The notes: a model not told the origin generated them from the sequence alone. A stretch of 7,315 bases of DNA from DASSHC01 sp035693105 (GCA_035693105.1 DASSHC010000338.1:1-7315), one strand, 5' to 3'; positions 1-6,180 are shown, numbered from the stretch's first letter. Made by a program: numbers and translations.

Positions 1-949
1 GCTGCCCCTGCCAGTCGTTCGGCAGCGAGACCCAGCCGTACTCGGCGGCCCAGACAGGCTTGTCACCGTCGCCGTTGCGCACCATGATCTCGTGCGTCTG
101 GATGGGGCGCGAGAAGTTGTCGCGGTCGAAGCTGACACGGCGGTCGCTGGGGCTGTAGCCGTAGCCGTAGACCATGGCGCTGACGATGTCGAAGGCGTTC
201 TTGGCTCCGGCGTCGTAGAGGGCCTGCAGGTAGGTCAGATCGCTAAGGTTGTCCGGGCCCTTCGCGTCGGTCGGCGCCAGGCCGGGGAGCAGCACGGTGA
301 TCGCCGGGTCGGCCTGCTTGGCGGCGCGGTAGGTGGCCTCCAGCAGGCCGGCGAAGCGCGCCGGGTCGATCGGCAGCCCGCCCCACTCGCCGGCCAGGTT
401 CGGCTCGTTCCAGATCTGGATGTAGTGGATCTTGCCGCGGTAGCGGTTGACGACCGCCGCCACGTAGTTGGCGTAATCGGCGTCGTCGTTGGGCGGGCCA
501 TCTGGCACCTGATCGACGTTCGGCTGGCCGGCGCGGGCCCAGCGCGGCGGCTTGTCGAGCCGCACGATCAGCTCCAGCCCCCGCGCGTCGGCCGCCGCCA
601 CGATGCGGTCCCACTGCGCCCACTGGAACTGCCCTTTCTCCGGCTCGATGGCGTACCAGGGGAACATCTGGCGCACGTAGGTGAAGCCGCCGGCCGCGAC
701 CAGGTCGAGCGTGCGGTCGATGGTGGCCGGGTCGTCGTCGTTCATCAGCGTGTTGACGCCGAGGGGATTGACGTCGGTCTGGGGGATCGGCGTCAGATCG
801 GCGCCGCTGGCCACGCCGCGGTTGAAATAGCCGTCGGCCAGCAGCGAGAGCCCCAGCGCGCCGAGCAGCACGACCAGGGCAAAGAGGTGAAGCAGCGGCA
901 GGCGCCGCTTCTGATTCAAGTGGAGGAGGTTTGGTCTACGGCGAGCCAA
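1..949 (-). CDS. Membrane-anchored clan GH-A glycoside hydrolase (GH39/GH5-like), C-terminus beyond window
   Basis: 316 codons are visible and the frame runs off the left edge. The N-terminus is basic (MARRRPN...NQKRR) followed by one hydrophobic segment at about residues 17-38, so the enzyme is probably anchored to or exported across the membrane. A TIM-barrel glycosidase then begins: PLGVNTLMN (about 62-70), VRQMFPWYAIEPEKG (92-106), the acid/base motif IWNEPN with Glu182, and the strand motif WAAEYGW with Glu303 as likely nucleophile. Retaining clan GH-A enzymes use such a Glu pair, about 120 residues apart here. The substrate cannot be read from sequence. The start is uncertain: TTG at 949 is the first possible start after an in-frame stop and has only a weak GGGG/AGGA upstream; TTG at 919 is an alternative that leaves less of the basic head. 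The gene lies downstream of a membrane glycosyltransferase on the same strand, which suggests a role in processing an envelope or exported polysaccharide (inference). Confidence 0.85.
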   Translation of the reverse strand, partial: MARRRPNLLHLNQKRRLPLLHLFALVVLLGALGLSLLADGYFNRGVASGADLTPIPQTDVNPLGVNTLMNDDDPATIDRTLDLVAAGGFTYVRQMFPWYAIEPEKGQFQWAQWDRIVAAADARGLELIVRLDKPPRWARAGQPNVDQVPDGPPNDDADYANYVAAVVNRYRGKIHYIQIWNEPNLAGEWGGLPIDPARFAGLLEATYRAAKQADPAITVLLPGLAPTDAKGPDNLSDLTYLQALYDAGAKNAFDIVSAMVYGYGYSPSDRRVSFDRDNFSRPIQTHEIMVRNGDGDKPVWAAEYGWVSLPNDWQGQ

Positions 950-1002
950 ATCCTAGCCCCTTCAGTGGGCTTTGTCTGTGTTAGCGCGGTGGTTTATGGA
1001 GT

Positions 1003-1251
1003 TTGAGCAATTAACCCCGTGCTCCGTCGCCCGTGTCGCGCTGGGCTAAAGCCGCAGCGCTAGATCTTCACGAAAGCCTGCTGAAGCAGGCTGAAGATTG
1101 CACAATACTCAACCTCCTTCACAGAATATGATGAAGTTATCAGGCGCACCCCCGTCGCGATCCTCAGCCTGTTTCAACAGGCTTCGTCTGCTAGCGCCGC
1201 GGCTTCAGCCCGGCGCGACACGGGCGACGGAGCACGGGGATAATTGCTCAA
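1003..1251. repeat. 249-bp fold-back repeat with two hairpins in each arm
   Basis: The arms 1003-1101 and 1157-1251 are inverted copies (99 and 95 bases, about 85% alike, one 4-base indel) around a 55-base spacer. Both begin TTGAGCAATTA and carry GTGCTCCGTCGCCCGTGTC. Inside each arm are two hairpins: a 9-bp stem with one bulged G closed by a TRAA loop (1038-1060; 1194-1216) and AGCCTGYTGAARCAGGCT (1075-1092; 1166-1183). The two arms differ by compensatory pairs in both stems. No transposase or clear target-site duplication is seen. It occupies most of the 354-base gap between the glycosyltransferase and the hydrolase; nothing else is recognisable in the remaining flanks (950-1002, 1252-1303). 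Confidence 0.88.
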
Positions 1252-1303
1252 TTCCCATTACCCCCGCGCGCCGAGCGCCGCGAATGCCACTGCTCGCGTC
1301 ATC

Positions 1304-3058
1304 TCACTTCACCCGAAACTCGTAGTAGGCGGGCCGTCCGCTCAGCTCCTTATCGGTGCGCACCAGCACCAGTTGCCGCCCGCTCTCGGCCACGATGCGG
1401 CGAAAGGCATCCAGGCGCGGGAAGGATTCCGAGCCCTCGACGTGGGCGATGAAGACGGCGTTGGGGTCGGCCAGCGCCCGGCGCACGGCGGCTTCGAAAT
1501 CGGGCCCCGGCTCGTAGGTCGCGCCGTAGATCTCCTGCGGCACCACCCGCCCATTGGTGATGATCTCCAGGTTGTACTTGAAGCCCCAGTCGAGCGCGTA
1601 GGGGCGCGCCGCGCCCTCTGCCTCCAGTTGCTCGGCCAGGGTGTAGATCGCGCTGGAGAAGTTGGTGTAGCCGCCGGTGCGCGCCAGCGCCTGATGGTAG
1701 CGCGCGTCGACCAGCAGATCGCCGGCCGCCAGCGCCACGAGGAGCAGCCCGGCCAGGGCCAGCGGCGCCAGCCGCAGCGGTCCCGCAAGCCGCCCGGCCA
1801 GCCAGCGCCCCCCGAGCAGAGCGAAGGCCGCGACCAGCAGCTGCGGGATCGGCACCAGGATCAAGAGGTGGGTCGGGCCGAGGATCGAGACGGTGAAGCA
1901 GCTCAGCACGAAGATCACCGCGCTGAAGGCGAGCAGGAAGACGGTGGCGCGACGGTAGCGGCGCAGCTCGGGCGCGGCGTGGGTCAGCACCAGCAGCCCG
2001 GCGGCCGCGATCCCGGCTATTGGCGGCCAGAGCGGGTTGGTGTAGATGCCGCCGTAGAACCAGAAGTAGCCGCCGTCGAGCAGCACGCGCACCGCGTCCA
2101 GCTCGACCTTCGCGTTGTGCCAGAGGGCGAAGTTGTCCACGCCGCGGTTGGTCTGGGTCAGGTTGGCGCGCAGCACCAGGTAGCTGCCGCGGCTGACGAG
2201 GTTGTAGTAGATGACCGGGAAGGCGCCGAGCAGGAAGCCGGCGCCGGCCGCGACGAGATCGAGCGGCGAGGTGACGGGCACGTCGGCCCGCAGCCGCGCC
2301 CAGGAGTCGCGCAGGGGAGCGCGCGAGGGAGCGGCCAGCCAGTCGGCGGCCAGGAGGAGCAGGTAGGCGGCGGGGATGGCGATCAGGAACCAGATGAAGA
2401 GGAGTTTCGTAGTCAGCCCGATTCCCGCCAGCAGCGCGGCCAGGAAGAGCCAGCGGCGCCGGCCACCCGCGCGCCAGATGAGGAAGGCCAGGATGCTGCC
2501 GAGGGTGATGGCCACGATGTGCGAGATGACGTAGATGCCGACGCGCGACCAGAAGACGAAGCTGGGGAAGACGGCCAGCAGGAGCGCGGCGGCGACGCCG
2601 GTGCCGGTGCCAAACAGCCGCCGGCCGAGGGCGAAGGTGAAGAGCACGGCCAGCATGCCGGCGCCGATCGGCCAGAGCCGCAGCGGCAGCACGCCGACGC
2701 CGAGCAGCCAGAAGAGCGGCAGCACGGCGTAGGTGCTGACCGTGCCCCAGTAGTCGCCGATCATCACCGGGAAGGCGCGGCCGAAGAGGTGGATGCCGAC
2801 GCCGCGCGCCAGTTGCACCGGCTGGCCGTGCAGCAGTTGCATGGCCGGCACCACGTCGTAGGCCTCGTCGTAGTAGAGGCCGGGCAGACGGATCTGGTAG
2901 AGGCAGAGCGCGCCGAAGAGGGCCACCGCCAGCAGGGTGACGCCCAGCGCCGCGTGCGCCCGCACGGACGCCCGCAGGCGCGCCGGCAGCCGGGGGCGCG
3001 TCGCGTCCGCGGTCCCGGCGACGACCTCCGCGCCAATGCCTGTCTCCGAGCCGAGCAC
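1304..3058 (-). CDS. GT39/PMT_2-like polytopic membrane glycosyltransferase
   Basis: This 584-residue protein has a short polar N-terminus, then roughly ten or more hydrophobic segments from about residue 37 to 448, and a soluble tail of about 135 residues (450-584). Just after the first helix is LPGLYYDEAYD with Asp64-Glu65, the acidic pair in the first external loop typical of GT-C fold enzymes of the PMT/ArnT group, which use polyprenyl-phosphate-linked sugars on the outer face of the membrane. The segment GPTHLLILVP (394-403) lies in a later helix. The acceptor (protein, lipid or glycan) cannot be told. The GTG start is supported by an AGGGAGGG ribosome site (about 3066-3073) seven bases upstream. 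A candidate promoter sits at 3195-3223, giving a leader that contains the fold-back repeat at 3089-3174. The next gene on the strand is a glycoside hydrolase, an arrangement also seen in exopolysaccharide loci. The family call is firm; the biological role is inference. Confidence 0.88.
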   Translation of the reverse strand: MLGSETGIGAEVVAGTADATRPRLPARLRASVRAHAALGVTLLAVALFGALCLYQIRLPGLYYDEAYDVVPAMQLLHGQPVQLARGVGIHLFGRAFPVMIGDYWGTVSTYAVLPLFWLLGVGVLPLRLWPIGAGMLAVLFTFALGRRLFGTGTGVAAALLLAVFPSFVFWSRVGIYVISHIVAITLGSILAFLIWRAGGRRRWLFLAALLAGIGLTTKLLFIWFLIAIPAAYLLLLAADWLAAPSRAPLRDSWARLRADVPVTSPLDLVAAGAGFLLGAFPVIYYNLVSRGSYLVLRANLTQTNRGVDNFALWHNAKVELDAVRVLLDGGYFWFYGGIYTNPLWPPIAGIAAAGLLVLTHAAPELRRYRRATVFLLAFSAVIFVLSCFTVSILGPTHLLILVPIPQLLVAAFALLGGRWLAGRLAGPLRLAPLALAGLLLVALAAGDLLVDARYHQALARTGGYTNFSSAIYTLAEQLEAEGAARPYALDWGFKYNLEIITNGRVVPQEIYGATYEPGPDFEAAVRRALADPNAVFIAHVEGSESFPRLDAFRRIVAESGRQLVLVRTDKELSGRPAYYEFRVK

Positions 3059-3088
3059 CCGCGGTCCCTCCCTGCGTTCGTGGCGGGC

Positions 3089-3174
3089 GGGGGAGGGCGG
3101 CCACGGGGGCCGCCCCGACAGGAAAACGCCCGTTCTTCATCCTGTAGGGGCAGACCCCCGTGCCTGCCCTCCCC
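3089..3174. repeat. Fold-back repeat, two 34-base inverted hairpin arms
   Basis: Arm 3089-3122 is an inverted copy of arm 3141-3174 (CCTGT[AC]GGGGC[AG]G... in element orientation, one 1-base indel) around an 18-base spacer. Each arm is a hairpin: GGGCGGCC/GGCCGCCC (3095-3102 with 3108-3115) and GGGCAG/CTGCCC (3148-3153 with 3164-3169). The inner G-C pair of one is A-T in the other. The type resembles dispersed 'TGTAGGGGCAGACCCCCGTG' repeats that I associate with Chloroflexota-like genomes (recollection, not a search). It lies between the candidate promoter and the ribosome site of the glycosyltransferase. Another single-arm relative is at 3714-3748. Confidence 0.8.
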
Positions 3175-3194
3175 GGCGCCGCCCCAACGGCGAA

Positions 3195-3223
3195 ATCCTA
3201 CGCAGCCCACCACGGGGATTCAA
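3195..3223 (-). promoter_or_regulatory. Candidate housekeeping-sigma promoter for the glycosyltransferase
   Basis: On the minus strand TTGAAT (3223-3218) and TAGGAT (3200-3195) are 17 bases apart, each matching four of six consensus bases. Transcription would start near 3188 and give a leader of about 130 bases that includes the fold-back repeat. It is back to back with the stronger rightward promoter at 3231-3259. The match is moderate and could be chance. Confidence 0.4.
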
Positions 3224-3230
3224 TCGGCGG

Positions 3231-3259
3231 TTGACCAGCGCGCCGGCTGCTCCTATGAT
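3231..3259 (+). promoter_or_regulatory. Strong sigma70-type promoter for the SPW-repeat gene
   Basis: TTGACC (3231-3236) and TATGAT (3254-3259) are separated by exactly 17 bases, each matching five of six consensus positions. Transcription would start near 3266, leaving a leader of about 48 bases before the GTG at 3314. This is the best promoter match noticed in the window and supports independent expression of the small membrane protein. Confidence 0.7.
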
Positions 3260-3313
3260 GCGGGCGGGGCGCATGATTGGTTTGCGCCGGGCGATGACGA
3301 GGAGATTGCTACC

Positions 3314-3685
3314 GTGGAGCGAACGGTGGAGCGAACGGTCCCGCAAAGCTGGCTGGCGGTGCTGGCGGCCCTGATTATCCCACTTGGCATCTGGCTGCTG
3401 GCCTCGCCCTACTTCCTGGGCTACCAGCCCTGGACCGGCGCACGCATCATCGATGGCGCCTTCGGCCCAATCATCATCGGCATGGCGATCACCCGGCTGG
3501 CGTTCTGGGCGCCGCGCTACTGGTGGGTCTCCTTCGGTAACGTCGTCTTCGGCCTCTGGGTGGCGATCACACCCTTCGTGCTGGGCTACTATCATAGCCT
3601 CCCGGCGCTGATCAACAACGTCGTCGTCGGGCTGCTGGTGGCCCTCTTCGCCGCCAGCGGCATCCTGCGCCAGCGGGCGGTGTAG
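3314..3685 (+). CDS. Small SPW-repeat membrane protein
   Basis: This 123-residue protein has four predicted helices (about 13-32, 46-64, 70-90, 98-117) arranged as two related halves. The first half carries GIWLLASPYFLGYQPW and the second GLWVAITPFVLGYY followed by NNVVVGLLVALFAASG. The S/T-P and trailing W or Y positions, and the N-x-V-V-x-G helix, fit the SPW repeat family (PF03779), whose molecular function is unknown; length is normal for the family. The frame is open far upstream, so the start was chosen from signals: GTG at 3314 has GAGGAG nine bases upstream (3299-3304) and lies 48 bases after a good promoter's expected start point. The first eight codons are a perfect 12-base tandem duplication (VERTVERT), so a second GTG occurs at 3326, too far from the ribosome site to be preferred. 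A hairpin terminator candidate follows 36 bases after the stop. Confidence 0.85.
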   Translation: MERTVERTVPQSWLAVLAALIIPLGIWLLASPYFLGYQPWTGARIIDGAFGPIIIGMAITRLAFWAPRYWWVSFGNVVFGLWVAITPFVLGYYHSLPALINNVVVGLLVALFAASGILRQRAV

Positions 3686-3713
3686 TCGACCTCATCCACG
3701 AGCTGCATTGATC

Positions 3714-3750
3714 CCTTGTCGGGGCGGCCTTCCCCGGCCGCCCTTGTTGT
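3714..3750 (+). terminator. Rho-independent-like hairpin after the SPW gene, also a repeat-family arm
   Basis: GGGCGGCC (3722-3729) pairs with GGCCGCCC (3736-3743) across a six-base loop, followed by TTGTTGT. The position 36 bases past the SPW stop and the T-rich tail fit an intrinsic terminator. The same hairpin, with its CTTGTCGGGG lead-in, resembles the arms of the element at 3089-3174, so a dispersed repeat may have been recruited as a terminator. Confidence 0.55.
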
Positions 3751-3784
3751 CCCACGCGCCGGCGGGCAGGGGAATGTGGGGTGG

Positions 3785-3950
3785 CGTTTGGACAGCTCGG
3801 CCGGCAGGTCCACGCCTTGCTGGTCCGCGCCATTCAGCCCTTGCACACGCGACACCGGCCGGATCGGCGAGTCGCCGCTGAGCTCGGAAACGCTGGGCGT
3901 GGTGCTGCGGGCGGTGAGCGTGGCCACCGAGTCGGTTGGCTGCCACGTGA
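3785..3950 (-). other. Unrecognised coding-like fragment between two repeats
   Basis: Read on the minus strand, this stretch has no stop and shows gene-like base use. Over 57 codons I counted about 68% GC at first, 56% at second and 88% at third positions. The reading contains DSVATLTARSTTPSV and later RVQGLNGADQQGVDLPAEL, which I do not recognise. It has no ribosome site, sensible start or stop of its own. It is bounded by the hairpin region on one side (to about 3784) and the fold-back repeat on the other (from 3954). It may be the remnant of a gene, a piece carried with a repeat, or chance. The whole 3686-4075 gap otherwise holds only the hairpin and repeat. Confidence 0.35.
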
Positions 3951-3953
3951 GGA

Positions 3954-4070
3954 CGGATCCCTCGACTGCGCTCGGGATGACAGGGGAAGTTCGGGGCGTG
4001 CCGGACGAGGCAAATCGTCGTCGTCGGGCCCAATATTTGCCTGTCATCCCGAGCGCAGTCGAGGGATCCG
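3954..4070. repeat. 117-bp fold-back repeat with perfect 31-base inverted ends
   Basis: Arms 3954-3984 and 4040-4070 are perfect inverted copies reading GGATCCCTCGACTGCGCTCG then GGATGACAGG, with a 55-base interior. A second inner inversion (GGCAAAT at 4009-4015 and ATTTGCC at 4035-4041) is present. The interior shares GACGACGACGATT and CGTCCGG, at identical offsets, with the element at 7199-7315, so both are members of one family in opposite orientation. The element ends five bases past the stop codon of the AI-2E transporter gene. The long stem could stop or stabilise transcripts, but no T-run follows it on either strand. Confidence 0.9.
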
Positions 4071-4075
4071 TGCTC

Positions 4076-5158
4076 CTATGTGCCATCGTGGTTGTTGGCC
4101 ACGTCCCCACCCCCAAACTCAGGGGATGGGGCCGTCCCTGCCTCGATCTGCGCCTCGGCGACCGGGTTCAGCGGCTTGTTGGCGTAGAACTGGTCGATCA
4201 GGATCTGGATGATGACCGCGACGGGGATGGCGAGGAGCGCCCCGAGGATCCCCAGCAGCTTGGCGCCGATGAAGAGCGCCAGCACCACCACCAGCGGGTG
4301 CAGCCCGATCGCCCGGCCCATCAGCGACGGGAAGAGGATGTGCGACTCGATGTTGGCCAGCACCAGGTAGTAGGCGATCACCACCAGCACCAGCCAGGGA
4401 TTGACGCTCAGCGCCACCAGCGAGGCCAGCACCACGGTCACCACCCCGCCCACGTAGGGGATGATCTCGACCAGCCCGCCGAGCAGCCCGATCGTGACCG
4501 GGTAGGGGATACCCATGATCGCCAGCCCGATCCCCATGGCCGTGCCGAAGATCGCCGCGATCAGAATCTGGGCGCGCAGCCAGTGGCCGAGCTGCACGCC
4601 GATCTCGCGCAGCGTCGCCATCGTCGCCGGCTGGTAGCGCCAGGGAACCAGGCGCACCACCACCCGCTCGGCGAAGCGCTCGTCAACCGTCATGAAGAAC
4701 GAGATGACCACGGTCACCACGCCGGTCGCGATGACGTCGACCGCCTGCAGCGCGAACGCGCCGAAGCGCAGCGCGAAGCGGCTGAGGAGCGACTTGAATT
4801 GGGCGCTCTCGAAAGGGTTCAGCACCGGGATGCCGTAGCGGCCGAGGAGGGCGATGTAGCCGGGCAGGGCGGCCTGCAGGTCGTTGACCTCGTCATTGAC
4901 CAGCGGCACCAGCAGCGCGATCGTCAGCGCGAAGATGCCCAGCACGGCCAGGTAGATCAGCAGGATGGCGGCCCCGCGCGGTACGCCGCCCTCCTCCAGC
5001 CGCTTGGCCAGCGGTGCCACCGCGATCGCCAGCAGAATCGCCAGGAAGAGCACGATCAGGACGTCGAACAGCCGCGCCGCCAGCCAGACGCCCAGCAAGG
5101 CCAGCAGCAGCAGGATCACGGCCTGGCGCGTGACCCGGATGACCAGCGTGTCGGGCAT
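4076..5158 (-). CDS. AI-2E family transporter (PerM/YhhT-like membrane protein)
   Basis: This 360-residue protein is mostly hydrophobic, with helix pairs at about 11-30 and 32-50, a helix at 61-86, a polar region at about 88-130, and a cluster of helices from about 139 to 323. Family signatures are GLVEIIPYVGG (228-238) and NIESHILFPSLMGRAIGLHP (269-288), followed by the long final helices. This matches the AI-2E transporter family (PF01594) at its usual length of about 350. Members have been linked to autoinducer-2 export or to sodium/proton exchange, so the transported substrate here cannot be stated. The hydrophilic tail (about 327-360) is variable. The ATG start has GGAGG (5170-5174) eleven bases upstream, slightly long spacing. 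It is divergent from the sulfurtransferase across about 100 bases, and its stop is five bases from a fold-back repeat. No downstream partner gene is evident. Confidence 0.9.
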   Translation of the reverse strand: MPDTLVIRVTRQAVILLLLALLGVWLAARLFDVLIVLFLAILLAIAVAPLAKRLEEGGVPRGAAILLIYLAVLGIFALTIALLVPLVNDEVNDLQAALPGYIALLGRYGIPVLNPFESAQFKSLLSRFALRFGAFALQAVDVIATGVVTVVISFFMTVDERFAERVVVRLVPWRYQPATMATLREIGVQLGHWLRAQILIAAIFGTAMGIGLAIMGIPYPVTIGLLGGLVEIIPYVGGVVTVVLASLVALSVNPWLVLVVIAYYLVLANIESHILFPSLMGRAIGLHPLVVVLALFIGAKLLGILGALLAIPVAVIIQILIDQFYANKPLNPVAEAQIEAGTAPSPEFGGGDVANNHDGT

Positions 5159-5185
5159 GGACGCTCGCGCCTCCGTAGCTCACGA

Positions 5186-5213
5186 TCGACACGACACACG
5201 CGCTGAGTATACT
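5186..5213 (+). promoter_or_regulatory. Promoter for the sulfurtransferase/cysteine synthase pair, with palindromic -10 core
   Basis: TCGACA (5186-5191) and TATACT (5208-5213) are 16 bases apart, each matching five of six consensus bases; transcription would begin near 5220. The -10 lies in the palindrome AGTATACT (5206-5213), which presents TATACT on the other strand too (5211-5206), facing the AI-2E gene. No good minus-strand -35 is visible, so the leftward use is only a possibility. Confidence 0.5.
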
Positions 5214-5260
5214 GCCGCCGAGGCCGCCCACCGCGCGGCCGGGCGCAGAGAGAGGACCTA

Positions 5261-6136
5261 ATGATGACCGCACTTCCCACGCGTGACCAGTTGCTCGTCA
5301 GCACTGGCTGGCTCGCCGAGCATCTCGGCGACCCCACGCTGCGCGTGCTCGACTGCCGCTACTACTTCGACCGCGACAGCTACCAGGTCTACCAGGAGGG
5401 CCACATCCCCGGCGCGGTCTACTTCAACTGGAACCAGGCGCTGAGCGACCCGGATAACCCGGTCGACTTCATGCTCGCCCCGCCCGAGCAGGTGCAGGCC
5501 GCCCTGCGCCGCGCGGGGGTCGACGACGACACGCTGATCGTGGCCTACGACGACGAGGGGGGCCACTACTCCTCGCGCGTCTGGCTGGTGCTGGCGCGCT
5601 ACGGGCGCGGCGGCCAGTTCCGCATCCTCGACGGCGGCTGGACCAAATGGCAGGCCGAGGGCCGCCCGGTCAGCAGCGAGACGCCGCAGGTCGCGCCCGG
5701 CAACGTCGCCCTCGACCCCAGCCAGTTCCAGCCGGAGCTGATCGCCTCGCTGGAGGAGGTGCGCCAGGCGAGCGACGACGGCCGCACCGTGATCCTCGAC
5801 GTGCGCCGGCTGAGCGAGTTCACCGGCGAAGAGGTGCGCGCCAAGCACGGCGGGCGCATCCCCGGCGCCCAGCACCTGCTCTGGAACGAGAACCTCGACT
5901 GGAGCGGCGACCGCTCGTTCCGCAGCAATGACGAGCTGCGCGAGCGCCACGCCGAGGCCGGGCTCAGCCCCGAGACACCGATCATCACCTACTGCCAGGG
6001 CGCGGTACGCGCCGCGCACGCCGCGCTGGCGCTCGGCCTGGCCGGCTACCGCAACGTGCGCGTCTACGACGGCAGCTGGGCCGAGTGGGGCAACCGCGAC
6101 GACCTGCCGATCGAGACCGGCCCGGCGCGCGGGTAG
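5261..6136 (+). CDS. Two-domain rhodanese sulfurtransferase (thiosulfate/3-mercaptopyruvate type)
   Basis: This 291-residue protein has two rhodanese domains, the normal length for the tandem family. The N-terminal, non-catalytic domain (about 8-140) has the CRYYFDRDSYQVYQEGHIPG entry motif, GAVYF, and RILDGGWTKW (121-130) but Asp rather than Cys at the active-loop position (AYDDEGG, 96-101). The C-terminal domain (about 160-285) has VILDVRRLSEFTGE, GRIPGAQHL and the catalytic loop TYCQGAVRAAHA with Cys245, the residue that carries the persulfide sulfur. The loop differs from the CGSGVT of enteric mercaptopyruvate enzymes, so donor preference (thiosulfate or mercaptopyruvate) is open. GAGG (5252-5255) serves either adjacent ATG (5261 or 5264, spacing 5 or 8). 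No signal peptide is seen, so it is cytoplasmic. The cysteine synthase gene follows 80 bases later on the same strand, pointing to shared sulfur metabolism. Confidence 0.92.
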   Translation: MMTALPTRDQLLVSTGWLAEHLGDPTLRVLDCRYYFDRDSYQVYQEGHIPGAVYFNWNQALSDPDNPVDFMLAPPEQVQAALRRAGVDDDTLIVAYDDEGGHYSSRVWLVLARYGRGGQFRILDGGWTKWQAEGRPVSSETPQVAPGNVALDPSQFQPELIASLEEVRQASDDGRTVILDVRRLSEFTGEEVRAKHGGRIPGAQHLLWNENLDWSGDRSFRSNDELRERHAEAGLSPETPIITYCQGAVRAAHAALALGLAGYRNVRVYDGSWAEWGNRDDLPIETGPARG

Positions 6137-6150
6137 CGTTCATCCGGGGA

Positions 6151-6180
6151 AGAGGACGGCGCGGCCCCGTGTTGTCCTCT
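6151..6180 (+). other. Stem-loop between sulfurtransferase and cysteine synthase
   Basis: AGAGGAC (6151-6157) pairs with GTCCTCT (6174-6180) across a 16-base GC-rich loop. It starts 14 bases after the sulfurtransferase stop and ends 21 bases before the GGAGG of the next gene. No T-run follows, so it is not an obvious terminator. It could modulate read-through or message stability, or mean nothing. Confidence 0.35.

Noticed and set aside
92..1006. A 304-codon plus-strand open frame
   Set aside because: It is antisense to the glycoside hydrolase, whose catalytic WNEPN and AEYGW motifs are on the minus strand.
1244..3685. An 813-codon plus-strand open frame
   Set aside because: Nearly all of it is antisense to the membrane glycosyltransferase and is rich in Q, E, R, G and H as expected for a GC-rich shadow. 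Only its last 123 codons (from 3314) form a real gene.
3954..4070. The fold-back as a rho-independent terminator of the AI-2E gene
   Set aside because: The stem is long with a 55-base interior and no T-run follows on either strand, so a terminator role is not supported by sequence alone.
3716..5206. A 496-codon plus-strand open frame
   Set aside because: It starts in repeat DNA and runs antisense to the AI-2E transporter; its composition (Q, R, H, D rich) is that of a shadow.
5258..6019. A 253-codon minus-strand open frame
   Set aside because: It is antisense to the sulfurtransferase, which has complete family motifs.
6151..6180. The stem-loop ahead of cysK as a riboswitch or T-box
   Set aside because: The leader is only 80 bases, with no T-box sequence or recognisable riboswitch core.
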